From positions 122,898,123 through 122,962,122 of the forward strand of contig NC_088202.1 in assembly GCF_037126465.1 (NCBI RefSeq): a DNA stretch of 64,000 bases. Direction: 5' to 3'. A model generated the notes under the pieces. That model was given only the letters and a program-made list of their open reading frames with translations. It was not told the origin of the DNA and searched no databases. A program made the position numbers and the translations under genes. The stretch comes from Ornithodoros turicata (taxonomy: Eukaryota; Arthropoda; Arachnida; Ixodida; Argasidae). This document shows, one piece after another, positions 33,979 through 46,560 of this stretch (position 1 is the stretch's first letter; each line of letters begins with the position of its first letter).

Positions 33979-34474
33979 TTGTACGTAGCGGCGTTGCTAT
34001 ATTCGCTACATTTTTCAGTCTATACATTTAAGGTTGGTAGCGTTACAAATTCGGCTTATGTGTTTCTTTCCTTATACTACCGCTCTGCTTGCCCGAAACT
34101 GAAAATGCGCGACATAAAGAAAAAAAGAGGAAGAGGTAGAAAGGGTATCGATCGAAACCCAGATGAACCGGAAATTCATTTGTTTATTTTAAATTGCATT
34201 TCGCGGAAGCATGTATATGGTGATCTTCGATCAGAATCCGTCTCATAAATGAGCTCTATCGAACAGAAGAATAAAGCGAAAAACATAAAAGTACGAGGAC
34301 GGTTACGAGTCCTGCAACGTAAATTCCAGCCTCAGTTGTGTGTGGTTGAGTGAGGACGTGTTAAAGTTTGTACACAAAGTGCCTGTGTAATTAAGTGCGA
34401 TGACTATTGATTTGTGATTGTTGAAATGGTTCGGGGGATGAGTGGTGCCTTGAACGAAGAGGGTGGTTTCAAAG

Positions 34475-34509
34475 ACCAAGTTCATGCACGGATCGTGCAT
34501 GAACTTGGT
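34475..34509. repeat. Perfect 16-bp hairpin, 3-nt loop
   Basis: ACCAAGTTCATGCACG is followed by GAT and then its exact reverse complement. No poly-T tail or gene end lies nearby, so a terminator role is not supported. Confidence 0.9.
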
Positions 34510-35785
34510 GCCTGGTGGTGGATCTGCGGACGTTCGTGCATAGTGTGAGGTCTAGTTGCTCGGGCATGTCTTCTAGGAACACGGTTTTCTTGCCCGCTGA
34601 AACGTTCACGTAGATGTCTCTAACGAAGGGAAGCTTGTTGCTGCACTCGGGGTGAACCTCTCGCTCTTCTGCGCAAGGCGTTTCCGCTAGCGGTCTCTCG
34701 ATCGCCGCATGGCCTCCGCGGGAGCGCCTTGGGAGCGAATCATTCCAGCGAGCACTGAAGGAGGATGCACTGCGCAATGCGTTTTACAAGGACGGCTACG
34801 ACTCCTGTAAAGGCCGGGATACAAGGAGAGGATATGTGACGAACAGTCCGCGAACTTCACCAGCGGGGTCGTTCGCTAAACCACCGGCGTCAAAAAATAC
34901 GTCGCACGACGTCGATCTAGCCAAGCCAGAAAATTGCGTTCGACATCCGACACTACCGGAAGCATCCAGCAGGCGGCGCCCGGAAAATGGCCAATCAGGA
35001 CTCACTACTGGTCCTGACTTCCGCCTTCGTGCGCTCTTCCTGTTCCATTCTTTTTATTTATTTATTTAGTATTATTATTTCGTTGTGGTTCTTGTTGAGC
35101 TCTATGAAGTTCATCAGCGATAATTTCTTCTTGAGTAGAGGGAGGCGACGGAGGACCTCATGTTAGTTTGAGCAGCGACGCATTCGGCTTAGACTGTGTC
35201 GCCGCGCAGTGTAGCCAGACCACACAATACCTCCGCGTTCATTCTACTAAATAGGCACGTAATGTTTGGCAGCAATGTTTGGCCATAAATCTTTGGTCGC
35301 AAATGTAAGACCTCACTAAAAAGACTAAAAACCGTTTGTATTTGTGGTTATTAAACTTTCCTAATGTATTTGGTTATTATAAAGCAAGAGTGGTAGCCTC
35401 CAAAGCTTGCTTGTCCATTTCGTCTTTGACCACAACGTATTGGCCTTATCTGGCCATACTGACAGCCCCGCAACAAGCTAGCGCAGTAGCGATGTAGTAG
35501 TAGCCATGTAGCGCAGCAAGCGAGCATTCGGCATCGTGCCACAGCGGTTTTTCCTGCCGCGCGAACTTTGTCGTCAAAGCACGCGAACTCCACCGTCAGG
35601 AGGCGTCGCGGTTGCGTGATGGCCTCCTCTCCAGGCGCCACACCTAATCCGGTAATTGTCACCCTCTGCGCGCTTTCCTGTCACGCCACAGCTGTTTCGC
35701 CCTCTCCCGCGATGAACGACGCGGTCTCCGAGCATTAAACCGGCGCTTCTTGCCTCCTTATCCTTCAATACATACAATACATATA

Positions 35786-36634
35786 CAAGGTGTCCCAAAA
35801 AACAAAAAAACAACTACGCCACCTAGAATCATACGGTCAACGGCATTTGTTCTTACTAGGTTTTTACCACCTCGCGATGTGAATGTTATCTAACGTAAGG
35901 TTTATTATGTAATTTTTTGCGAATTGAACTCGGAAATTTCCCAAGTAAAGTGAACTTTTTTACTTCACCAATGTCAAGAGCGTGCTGAATTTACTCAAAT
36001 TCATCATAATTGACAGGGATATTGAGGATATATCCCATCGGAAAAAATAGCCGAACATCATGCTTTTCTTGGAACCAAGAGCATAGCGCTTAATTACCTT
36101 TTTAGCGCGGTCTTGTCAGTCCGACGAAAGGAGGCCGCACACCGAGACCAGAGAGTGATACTAAGAAAAGTCATGGTTGCTTGATATTGGTAGAGGGAAG
36201 GCATGTTCCACCTTAAGCCGAATGCGATAAGCCATGCCTGTGTTCTCTGTTTCTACTATCACTCTGTGGGCTGGGATTGCAACCTCCTTTCGTCGGACTG
36301 ACGCCCAAAAAAGTCATCTAGCGCAATGCTCTTCGTGTGCCGAAGAGCATGATTTTCGGCTATTTTTTCCGATGGGATAGTTCCTCAATATCCCTGTCAA
36401 TTATCATGAATTTGAGTAAATTCAGCACGCTCTTCACATTGGTGGGGTAAAAAAGGATACCTTCACTTGTCAAATTTTCGAGTTCAGTTTGCAAAAATTT
36501 ACATAATAAACCTTACGGTACATGACATTCACATCAGGAGGTGGCAAAGACCTAGTAGGAACATATGCCGTTGACCGCATCAGTCTAGGCGGCGTAGTTT
36601 TATTATTCAATGATACGTTTCCTAGGACACCCTG
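35786..36634. mobile_element. 849-bp long inverted repeat with TA flanks
   Basis: The left arm (35786-about 36147) is complementary to the right arm (about 36277-36634): AAGGTGTCC at the left and AGGGTGTCC inward from the right, then GTTGACCG...GCATTTGTTC, TCGGAAAAAATAGCCGA and GTCAGTCCGACGAAAGGAGG. TA lies on both sides (35784-35785 and 36635-36636). The spacer of about 130 bp has no ORF of note. The arms would form a very stable hairpin RNA if transcribed with the host intron. Confidence 0.85.
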
Positions 36635-38699
36635 TATGTACGTCATACTAGTTTTGTGCGGAGCTACGCGGACCACGCGATCAGCAGTGGGTATGCGCAT
36701 ACCAGCTGACGGTGTAAAAAAAATAAAAATAAAGAAGGAGAAATATCAAACTGCGTTTTCTCGCATGTATCTGAAAATGTTCCAGTGTTTTTCTTAGTTC
36801 ACACTTGCAGCGCGCATCAGAAATACGGAGTAATATGGGCTGTGATGCTAGCTTTTAGTTCGACAAGGAATCGCTAAGCCATTGTGTGCGTATTGATATG
36901 TCTGAAATTCGCTTTTCCAACTGCATTGCTGGGCGAACGTAATTTACATTCTGTGGAACAGATACATGGAACACGATGGAAATTGATGTTCTGAGGAGGG
37001 AACGCAGAAGGAAGGACAAACATGCTTGCAACAAGATATCTGCATGGTCTTTCCTCACGAAAGGAACCACCGGCCTTGCTTCTAGGCCCTTTGTGGCGAA
37101 TGTTTATGAGACATAAGTGAAGTTTCTTCTCTCCCTGTCTTATTTATTTTGTTTCTATTGCCGACTGGTAATAATCATCCCAAGTATGTGGAATAGTTCC
37201 GAAAAAATTCTACATCTCACCGCGTATCGGCCGTATAGTGTGAACAAAATAATGTTACGCTTTTATTACTGTTGGGAGACATTAACGTAGCTACGGCGTA
37301 GTCACATGTGTCTTCATTTTTTCCCCAACCCATCGCATGTGTAATGCAAGAGAGCAATGTCATGTTTCAGGACTCGCCTTACATATTCTGATTGGTTTGT
37401 TTTTGCGGGTTAGAATGTTTTAGAAATCTGAATTTTCGTACAGCGGACGTTTCACGTGTGCACAAGCTATACAAAAAACGATACAGGAGAGCTAAATACG
37501 GTATTCCTTTACGCGCTTCTTTTAAGGTTTAACGTTACTGACACGAACAATCGGAAGGGACGCTCGACAGAACTCTGTTCACTCTACCATCTGCTTCAGA
37601 CGCCAATCAGTATTTTGTCTCGGAGTTTCCGCAGGCGGAGAGACCCCCAGCTGGCTGGCAGTCCGCCTCGATGAACATTAGCCTTACGCTACAACAACGG
37701 TAAGTCGGATGCGTCTCAACCACCAGAATTACGTCCATTCATTTTTATTTCAATCGTTTTATCCGCTTGTATGAAATTACCAGAGGGCACAATACCGGAA
37801 CATGGATGTGGAATTCACTGACATTTGAATTCCAACAACCCCTTCGGATTCCTTTTCCAATGCTCTCTCATGGTGAATGGTATTTGTTATTATTTCTGAG
37901 TATCATGCCTTCTTCATTCTAGCTTTCGCAAGTGGTACGCTATCGATCATGCCAAACTTATGGACGGGACCCAAGTTTTCTCATGTCATGTTTTTGTCCG
38001 CGGAAACGCAATAACAGGCTTCGGCTGTCATCGCGGCTTCTTATCTATCTTGCGACACGGTTCGATGAGGCTTCGCCTTCCGCTCGGTGCATGCGTCCTA
38101 ACTCCCCCATTTACTGCAATAGCCCAACAACGTATCGTTGGGCTGAGCACAATACGACAAAGCCATCTAGAGGACAATTGACAGCTGCGATGGCAGACCA
38201 AATACACATAATTGCAGCTTCAGAAATGGATTTAAAATTGCTCTTTACGATGCGTTGAAAAGACGAGGTGTCTGAAAATGTGCTCTTGAAGCTGCCATAT
38301 CCTGAAGGGATCCGCTCAACTGACCGTACATATCACCCTGGAGGTACGTTTTGACGTTTCTGGCTCCGACATTTCTTCCTCGTCTTCTTCACGACACTGC
38401 GTTAAGCTGTCAGCTGTCACAATTGACGTGTAGTACTGGTTATATTGGATCATTATAGATTGAAAGTAAACGAAGCGGAAATGTTGCGACCTGATAGCTA
38501 ACATGACGTGATAAGATCATTGCAGACGGCTTTGTGGTACCTGGCCATCCGGTCTACATCCATGTATAACAAGGGGAACTGGGAGTGATGAAGAAACCAG
38601 GCTAGACTGATGAGTCGAGACAAGTATACAGCTTTCGCCAATTGTAAGTTTGGAGCCCATAAACGGAAGCTCGCAGAATTTGTTGCATAAAAACAAATA

Positions 38700-38793
38700 C
38701 CTCCCTGTCCAACACTTCTTCATGCTGTCCTCTCACCATCTGCTCACGTCTGTACGGCGCCCATAGCCACAGTTGCGTCGCAGCGTTAACACG
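38700..38793 (+). mobile_element. tRNA-derived SINE, truncated distal part
   Basis: CTGTCCTCTCACCATCTGCT, GTACGGCGCCCATAGCCAC and AGTTGCGTCGCAGCGTTAAC correspond to the end of the SINE consensus. The tRNA-like head is missing. Confidence 0.75.
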
Positions 38794-40708
38794 GGATGGA
38801 AAAATAAAGCTAAAAACAAACAAGTGAGATGAAAAATAAGAAAATAAAGCAGAAAACAAAATACGCCGCAGATGATGATGGCCGCGTGATATGTCTTCAG
38901 CTTCGTTCAAGATAAGAAGTAATTTTGAGGATGAAGGGTGGTTCAGGAGTTAACGACGGCCTCCTGGAGAGGTCCTGGGAGGCAGCCAACTCACATTATG
39001 AGGAAGCATGGGAGGAATTTTCGGAGCTGTACACAGTATCACCAACGGAATCTTCCATCTCTGTTAAACGTCCAGTCTAACAGGAAAACCTACTTCCCCA
39101 TAATGTCTCTTTTTTGACAGCTTTGTGGGGTGTACTCGCTTTAGCGAAAGAAGATACACTATATATGCACTAATATACACTATGCAGTGCACATGCACAT
39201 GGTCGTATCGTAGCGTTACAAACTGTACAAACCAGTCGCTTTCTTGCATTTCACTAAAATGCTGCCCTACCGATGAACGGAGCCGAATGCCATCAGCTTG
39301 CTTTGTTTCTCCTGCACCCTGCGTCGGAGATTTCTCGTGCACGCTACAGAGCAACCAGGCGATCGAAACTATCAACACTACGGCACACGCAGCATGTCGG
39401 ACACAAATATATGGCCTAACTCACTATACGTGTAAATCTACTACCGTATTATCGCTTGCTTTTTAACTGTCATGGTTAACAAATGGCTACTAGCTCAAGA
39501 CAATGTCAAATGAAAACGTCTGCACTTGATTAGAACTGTATCGCATTCCTTTGAAGTGCTATGCTAAGCGCAACCAAGGATAGTGCATTCTCCAACGACC
39601 TACAGGGATATTTCATACTGATGTGGACTGCCCGCATTTCTGTTGCCCATCGGAAAAATACTTCCAAAATCCGCGAACAATTGGGAACAGAATCGTCTTC
39701 AAAGCATTTCTTGCGTGGAGATATTGGACATCACGGAGTTACATCCATGGTCAATGGCAATTGCCCTCAGGGCATTGTTGGAATCCGGTCGTTGACGAAA
39801 TACTTGACGCTAAGTACGAGTGTATCGAATTCATCTTTCTCATATCTCGTAAGAATTGAGAAGAATAGGTATTCTACCACCATTGCGGCAACAAGCATGT
39901 CGATATAATGTGAAAGGTGCTCCCTGGAATAAAAGACCCGTGATTTTGTTTGAGAGAACCATTGGGACTCTGAAGGTCTTTGATCTAACACAGTTATTTC
40001 GACTTTGGTCTTTTTTTCTCAAGTTGTCAGACTTCACAGTTATTGCGCATTGTTGTGTAGAGAGCTACGACGTATTTGTATTGCTATTTAGGTAGCTACG
40101 CGGTTTCATAAAATTAATCTGTCTTGTAAGATGCTTTATATAGACTATATATTTTCGTTCGCATCCATTTCTATAACCGCTGCAATGACCGTATTGTCTG
40201 GCGCTGAGTGTAGTGCTGCAGATTTTGAAAAAAAAAATAAATAGAATAAATAAATAAAGAGTTTGAGCTAGCGTTTCGAAAATGATACGTCAAACACCAA
40301 CGGAGGATCGTGCTATTGGAAAAGGCATATCTAAATCGAGGTCGTATCCACAAGACATCCATAAGACATGACGTGATGAAGCCATTTCCACCGCGTGCGC
40401 AAAATGGCAGCGTTCATGTCCTAAAAATGCAAAGGCTACGCTGGGTAGGGTTGGCTTATATCACTCTACCCTTTGCATTTCGCGTTAATGAACGCTGCGG
40501 GAGCATTTCATCAGACAGACATGTGCTTTATTTCTCAGGCTCTGTACCGCTTTCCCAACACACAGCATACTTCTAGACGCTGAAGTATTGCCCATTTCAA
40601 ACTGTACAAACGTCCGTTCCACGCTGGTTCTCCTTCGCGCTTGTTGTTCGCATCCTTTGTGTTCGAAGATAATTTTCGTCTTATTTACAACAGCCACTTT
40701 TTTATTCT

Positions 40709-40806
40709 GTGTTCGCGTCGCGAAGCAACTGTGGCTATCAGCGGCGTACAGGTATGGACAGATGGAGAGAGGACAGCAGGAAGGAGTGGGGGATAGGGGG
40801 GCAGTT
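40709..40806 (-). mobile_element. tRNA-derived SINE, truncated distal part
   Basis: GTTCGCGTCGCGAAGCAACT, GCGGCGTACAGGTATGGACA and AGAGGACAGCAGGAAGGAG match the distal SINE region in reverse. The copy ends abruptly at 40806, so it is 5'-truncated. Confidence 0.75.
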
Positions 40807-41299
40807 TTCTCGAGTTATTCTCCCGGCTATCTTCTGTCATGACTTTAGATAAATAGGCGATGTGTCCAGCAAGGCAGCGAGAATAAGTAGCCATGCTTTC
40901 ATTACCTTTAATCACAGAATACGACACGTGACCACATTGTTTTTAAATGCTCCATTTGATTGACCTCTCCTTAATATTGGAAAGTGAGTACATATGGTAT
41001 CTTCCAAGTATTATGGTGACTGTAAAGCATACCACCCGACCCGTCGCACAATGCTGGATTCGTATTTTCTGAAAGTGAATCCTGCAGTCATTACCAGGAC
41101 AAACTTTTTTGAACTCAAGTGCAATGATTCATTACTGAAAAAAAAAAAAAAATTTAGTCGGGTGGTTACAGAGCACAAAGATAGTACCCTGACCTCTTAC
41201 ATCTATATAGTGGTTGGCTCTTGCTTATGATCCGGAAAACATGAAACGTAAACCACCTTCTTGAAAAAATATATAACAACATGAGCGAGCCGGGTGTGC

Positions 41300-41640
41300 A
41301 TAACAAATTACTCCTATTGCAGGGTGCTCAGACGCCAACTTTAGCTTCTGGACCACAGACCATTCTGCTTGTCCAAGGGCCTTGGCTCATGGAGCACCCC
41401 CAGCGCATCAGTGCCGCGGGCCCTTCGCTCCCTGTTTGCTTTCCTCCAAGCTAATGACCTCCTCTAAGAACTCTAAACCTCCGACCTGTCATCTCCTTGT
41501 GCTCCACCCTAATTCATCCCCTCATATTAACCTCTTTGAAGTGGCGTAGGATGCAGCGACCACAGCGGGAACGCATCCCACGTCATCATCACTATTCATT
41601 CATTTATTTTTGTTTTTATTGCCTTACGAAGCTAATAACA
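41300..41640 (+). pseudogene. LINE ORF2 C-terminus and 3' UTR fragment
   Basis: The frame MEHPQRISAAGPSLPVCF followed, with a shift, by FLQANDLL resembles the 'RRALRSLFAFLQATDLL' ending of I/Jockey-type tick LINEs. The UTR that follows has a GCAGCGACCACAGCGGGAAC block and CATCATCACT. Only the last codons and UTR are left; short and decayed. Confidence 0.4.
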
Positions 41641-42488
41641 CTATATATCCCCATTCCTAGTAAGAACTGGCTAGTTGTTTAAGTTCCCCTCCATAAAAAA
41701 GCACACAGTATTGTTTTTCTTCTCGATTAGCGCTTACTGCGTTCGGTCTTACGAGAACGCACTAACACATGCAATATGGTTGCTAGGAAATGATTTCTCG
41801 ATGAGTGGCGCGGAAACGGGGAACAGAATGAGAAAACACAAGAAAATCTGTAATACATTCTGCGTGATAGACGTCTTTATATGAAACAAAAATTGGGATG
41901 GGGGAAGGCGATGTTCGGGGAAAGTGTGGTCAGCTTGGGAGGAGAGAAGGGAAGGGTGAAAAGAGGAGGTGACAGGAAGGTGGTAGAGAAGAGGGAGCAG
42001 TGCGCGGGGGGGGGGGGGGTCTTTCTTGCTCCACGATTCGGATTAGTCTCGGCAAACTACCCAGCACAGAAAACATGCGAGAATCCTTCGATAGCCTTCA
42101 TTGGGACGCCCCATGTGCCACGGTAAGCGCCAGGATGATTTGCAAAGTTACCCATACAACGACAAAAATTGTTAGCTTCCTCAAAGGGTAAACAGAATAC
42201 CTCTCCAATTAAGCCTAGTTCGTTTGCGTCCCTGTCGAACTCGTTAGGCGGCTTCCACAACTCCGCGAATTGCAACATGGGCTCAGACTTAGAAGTTCGG
42301 GGTCATGCACGAACGAACGTATTTGCGAACGAGTACACATATTTCGTTGTAGTCGAGTTGTAGATTAGACATCAAATTAAACAGACGTCGCGTCGCGGCA
42401 AAACTGCTACAATTACCCTTATGAAAAAAATGGAGGTTGATGTTTCTGCATGCGCTAATGAAGCTTGCAATCTCATGCACGTACTTAC

Positions 42489-42566
42489 ATATTTCAGTTC
42501 CAGAAGAAGAGAGCGAGTAATATCAATCCTAGCTTTATTCAGCGGCTTAATCGCCACCAGGCCGTC
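42489..42566 (-). CDS. Receptor guanylate cyclase, exon 6 of those visible (pseudokinase VAIK)
   Basis: The exon has 26 codons, DGLVAIKPLNKARIDITRSL followed by LLELKY. It carries the VAIK lysine of the kinase fold, matching the 'VAVK.. .KRIELTR.VL.ELKH' segment of the family. The acceptor is TTATTACAG and the donor GTAAGT. It joins in phase 0 on both sides, giving GYYK-DGLVAIK upstream and ELKY-MKDLQH downstream. Confidence 0.95.
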
Positions 42567-42795
42567 CTGTAATAAGAAAAAAGGACATTTAATGTTGTTA
42601 TTAAAAATATATGCAATGTTAATAGATAATTTCAAATACGCTTGAAGAGAAGTGAGAGGTGGTGATTTTTTGTAATTTCTTAGTACAACGATAAAAAATA
42701 AATAAATAAATAATAGCCCTGTCCCCATGCAGCCTTCTCGGCTCGTGCTTCGTACCAATATTGAAAGTCTGTTAACGATAAAAGTGCGCTGTCAC

Positions 42796-42867
42796 CTTGT
42801 AGTACCCGGTCCGGATAAACAGCTGCTTCTCATTTCTGAGATCCAGGGTTTCGGAGGACGTGCTGCT
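42796..42867 (-). CDS. Receptor guanylate cyclase, exon 5 of those visible
   Basis: The exon has 24 codons: SSTSSETLDL, RNEKQLFIRTGYYK. The ending 'F..T.YYK' precedes the VAIK strand in natriuretic-peptide-type receptors. The Ser/Thr-rich start corresponds to the part of the juxtamembrane/pseudokinase that is phosphorylated in NPR1 and NPR2; regulation here is inference only. The acceptor is GTTTTACAG and the donor GTGACA, which is a weak but usable site. Confidence 0.93.
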
Positions 42868-42958
42868 CTGTAAAACAATGCAAAATACCATTCGCTTAAT
42901 AACGGCCCCCAAGACCCTACCGATGAATTGAAATACACGGAAAAGTGCCTGTACTAAC

Positions 42959-43082
42959 ACTCGTCCTCGTGATGCTCATGCGAGAACCAAATCCTTTTTG
43001 TCTTCGGGAAATGTTTTGATTTATATCCTCCCAACGGACTTTCCATGTCATTGATGCCAATTCAGCTTCTAGTTTGAAGTGC
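42959..43082 (-). CDS. Receptor guanylate cyclase, exon 4 of those visible (start of pseudokinase)
   Basis: After 1 nt completing an Arg codon, 41 codons read HFKLEAELASMTWKVRWEDI, then NQNISRRQKGFGSRMSITR and TS. 'LE.ELAS..W.VRWEDI' is the hallmark of the cytoplasmic start of NPR/Gyc32E-type cyclases, and GSRMS is the expected following motif. The acceptor is TCGTTCTAG and the donor GTTAGT. It completes the split Arg codon from the transmembrane exon, which supports both junctions. Confidence 0.95.
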
Positions 43083-43424
43083 CTAGAACGAAGTAAGATA
43101 ACGGTGGTTTTATGAGGTCGGCGTACGGCACTTAAACCGTCAAGCCTTTTCCAGAGTGAAATATATTTCTTGCAATGCTCCCAGAACATTTCAGTATTTA
43201 CGCGGGGCTCTTAATCAATCGTCTATTTCTCCGTAGAGGCCATGCACTCCTCACTGACGTTATATAACTGACTTGCTTCAAAATGCTTCCAGTGTAACGG
43301 GCGTTGACACAAGCAAAGGGGTCACGAGACATTCGCTGACTCACGGGAAAAAAAAACAGGAAGAAATGCACTGTGTCCCTCTTGCAACGATCCACATATA
43401 AAAAAGAATTAGTTTGATTCTTTG

Positions 43425-43625
43425 CTCTGGCGGAAGTCCTCCGGAAGAATAGTGCGGAATGGGAATGAATAGTGCCGTCTCCGTTCGAGCCTCTTTCACT
43501 AAAATTACTACTTCTTCCTCGGTGAAGACACCCTTAGGATAGAACTTCATCGCAATCAAGCAATCCTTCTTTGGTTCGTAATGGTAGGAATACCGGAAAC
43601 CTAGTACTTCGTCAATCATGCAACT
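43425..43625 (-). other. Open segment of unknown origin in the intron
   Basis: The frame reads MIDEVLGFRYSYHYEPKKDC, then MKFYPKGVFTEEEVVILVKE and ALFIPIPHYSS. The amino-acid make-up looks protein-like, and CCCAG precedes it at an acceptor-like position. However, the flanking receptor exons join perfectly in phase without it, no clear donor follows, and I recognise no family. It could be a fossil of a mobile element or an exon of another gene. Confidence 0.25.
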
Positions 43626-44118
43626 GGGTTAATTAGCACAATGAGACAAAATTCTTACACGAGGGTATTATTTTGGAGGCATCCACTCACAACTGCACAG
43701 CTAGTGCACTAAGCTCTGTGTAGTGAATATTTACAAATATACATCAAGGAAAGCTTGCGAAATAAAAACAAATACCGGGTGACAATGTGCTCGCGCGCTG
43801 CGATATCAGCCCTGGGGATGTTGTCACGTTGTATTTGTGTGTGTATGTGTCCTTAGCGGGCTTTTTTAATTTTTATTGCAGCCGAAAACAAAAATCCACA
43901 AAAAGCGTGCGTTTTTGGGAACACTTTGGTCGGCACTTTTTTCCGAGGCACTCCACGAGCTTCTAACTGACGCTTCGGCCTCAAAACACTACTTTAAAAG
44001 ATACGTAAGTAATCTTATGTAATTAATCAATTAGGCACAATGAAAAAATACTGGCGACTAATACTCACGACAGGCCACTGCATTCAGCATGTTTCATTCG
44101 CGTAGAGTGCTTTGATCT

Positions 44119-44141
44119 TATATATATATATATATATATAT
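44119..44141. repeat. (TA)n microsatellite
   Basis: About 11 TA units within the intron just below the transmembrane exon. Confidence 0.9.
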
Positions 44142-44310
44142 CTTGTTAGTTGCGGTACCCTGTACGCATTGCAGGTCAATGCCAAGTTATGACAGAAGCT
44201 CAATATAATTCCCCATTCAGAGTCTTAAAGCCCAGGGGTCCACTCAACGCTAAATACGAAACGAGGCAATAACAAGCGATGAATATCAAAGAAGCGTGAA
44301 ACCTTAGTAC

Positions 44311-44395
44311 CTGTAAACGAAGAACGAAGCAAGGCACACACCGATCATGAGGGTTGCTAGCACAGATGTGATGATGATGTACTTCCTCTGGCTCT
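44311..44395 (-). CDS. Receptor guanylate cyclase, exon 3 of those visible (transmembrane helix)
   Basis: The exon of 85 nt encodes (E)SQRK, the hydrophobic stretch YIIITSVLATLMIGVCLASF and FVY, then 2 nt of an Arg codon. This is a single-pass transmembrane helix with a basic residue on each side, placed exactly between the ectodomain Cys pair and the WKVRWEDI cytoplasmic segment. The acceptor is CTGACGCAG and the donor GTACTA. The first two nt complete a Glu codon begun in exon 54525-54660. Confidence 0.93.
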
Positions 44396-44692
44396 CTGCG
44401 TCAGGCAAGGCTCACATTTAATATTGATTCATACGTCACGTGCACACAAACTTGACGCGATAATAATCCGATAACGTAAGCTCTTTCAACAGAGAGTGCA
44501 GTTCCCACAGGCAGTACCATAATGTGTTGAGCATAAAAGGATTATGCAAGTGAGCTGGTGTAAACTTGGCATAGGCAACATAATCTGACTTTAGGGTGAA
44601 GACAAAGAGACAAACAAACAAATCTACAACACAAGACAAGGCTTCCTTATTCTTAGTCTCAAAGTCTAAGGGTTTAGTCTCAAAGGTCATTT

Positions 44693-44766
44693 AAACTGAC
44701 GGCAATTGGACATGTGCGTTACGCACTATAGGTTGCGCTAGCACACATGTCCAATGGCCGTTGGTT
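44693..44766. repeat. Imperfect hairpin
   Basis: Arms AAACTGACGGCAATTGGACA and the complementary TGTCCAATGGCCGTTGGTTT enclose about 30 nt. No gene context explains it. Confidence 0.7.
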
Positions 44767-46281
44767 TAATCAAATGACGGCGAGACTGGGTATCACTCTA
44801 TTTGGTAAATCAACGGAAAAAAATCACATGATATTTTACATGATACACGAATGAAGACTACCAACATCAAGATATTATAAACGCGAACAGAAATGGTGAA
44901 TAACGGGAATTTCTGTTTGCCTGACCGAGAACAGACTTGTCCCTGTTTGTAAACAAATGACGTCATAGTGTTCGACAGCGTCACCAGTTTGGTAGAGCTG
45001 AACTACGCTGGAAGCTAGAGGCGAACAAGGTCGCGCCCGAAAGCCACGGTCTTGGGGGGGGGGGGGGGGGGATACGATGGTCCCTGAAAGGGACGCGACC
45101 TGCGGTACTACTTTCCTTTCACTAGGAGGTAGCGAACAAGTGCGATTCGTGGAACCCAGCCCTCCCCTTCCGATCTGTTTCGGTTTCAGTCTGTCTACCA
45201 ACGCCATGATGACGTTTCTCGGGTATAGGGGTTTATTCATCGTATGGCACGTTATCTTGATTTCTTCGGGAGTGAAATTTATACGTTTTTTTTTTTTAGT
45301 TATATTATTTTCATATCAGTTACTGAAGAGTGAAAACGTATATGCTTGCAGAATTTTCAGAAAACTTCCCGGATGTTCAAAATAATTAGTTTTCTCTTTT
45401 CGTTTTCATTCGATTTTGATTATTTGTTGAATATGTTGACACTGTAGTCAGCAGCCTTTGGACGACTGAGTGAAAGCTGGATGCAGCACACAGCTCGCCT
45501 TGGACATGTGTGCTCAAAAATAATAAGTAGTACAGCCGCAATTGCACAACAACACAATGGTACCGAAACAATATAATGTAATCAATCTGTTTTGAAGACC
45601 CAAGGTTAGGCCTTTGCTGTTTGAATCATCAACATAGACGTTTCCATCGCTGAATCGAAGTTAATTTATGCCTTAGCATTCAACACTTAGCATTAAAATC
45701 AGCGATCAAATTCTAATAAATTAACAAGCAGAAATGGCCCATACATCGCCCATCCAGAACCGGAAACTCCTGGCATGCTCTGCAACCGGGCAGCAGGTTC
45801 ACACGATGCAGTCCCTTATGTGTTTAGAAGCACGGGTCTTAGAGATCCGGTATGACACTGAGGGACGTGTGTATGTCTAATTTTGTTAGGCTGTGGCACG
45901 TATTATAGTGTAACTTCTACGCGAGGGACACTAAGAAACTTCTGAGAAACGTGAAATGGGTGAAAATGATATTCCGAGTACTTGCGAGCATCTTGCGGGT
46001 TTCCTTCTTAATCCTCTTCACGTCGAACACAAAAAGTTTTACGACTTAAGAGAGGCGTAAGAGAAGGAAACCGTGCGGAATTGTAGAAGAAAGCAAGATC
46101 TTAACTGTAAGCTGGATGAGCGCTGTCGATTCTCATTGGGAGATTCTCAAAGTCTATGGTTTTACTTTCCGTGTGCTCCAACGTATTTTCACGATGGAGT
46201 TACATGCCCCACCGTCAATGTTTTGACAACCGCTTGAGTAGATTTCCCATAACGCGCGATTAAACCACGGTTATGTACGTA

Positions 46282-46560
46282 GGGCCCGGATTTTAACACA
46301 CTAAAAAGACCCGAAATAGGCAGGCATTTATGCCCCCAAAAGCACCGATATATACGCAGTAAAAGGAGAAAATAGGTTCAAATAGGCAAGAGTATGCGCG
46401 GTTCTCCTGATGATGTATACCGACTTTCTTGCGAACGTTTTCATGGTATGCGATGCTGGTGATTACGCTCGTTTAAATAATATGATACTGCAAAAGCTTC
46501 AACTCCTGGTACAAGAATACTTTTATGCATGGGGCGGATCCCAGGATGGCACCGCCACTT
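46282..46560 (+). repeat. Dispersed element starting TAGGGCCCGGATTTT
   Basis: It shares GAAATAGGCAGGCATTTA, the AAATAGGCAA block and the CGCTCGTTTAAATAATATGA...CAAAAGCTTCAACTCCTGG order with 14173-14480. The opening TAGGGCCCGGATTTT is the complement of the right end of that copy, consistent with a TIR family. The right end here is not resolved. Confidence 0.5.

Larger units (their letters stand above)
12066..42488 (-). other. Intron of the guanylate cyclase gene (about 30.4 kb)
   Basis: The span between exons ELKY and MKDLQ is filled with nested mobile elements, each listed separately. Stretches where I see nothing recognisable are 12066-13502, 15165-15212, 19678-20221, 22676-23546, 23666-24074, 24175-25082, 30651-31976, 34510-35785, 36635-38699, 38794-40708 and 41641-42488. 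These hold only A/T-rich DNA, short inverted repeats and short ORFs without family resemblance. A purine-rich run occupies about 41890-42020. Confidence 0.8.

Noticed and set aside
34475..34509. Perfect hairpin as a terminator
   Set aside because: Eukaryotic intron context, no U-run and no gene end nearby.
37932..38258. Plus-strand ORFs resembling a transposase at first glance
   Set aside because: No catalytic motif or conserved spacing could be found in any frame.
39561..39991. Overlapping ORFs on both strands near 39.6-40.0 kb
   Set aside because: All frames are similarly open by chance in A/T-balanced DNA; no domain or splice support.
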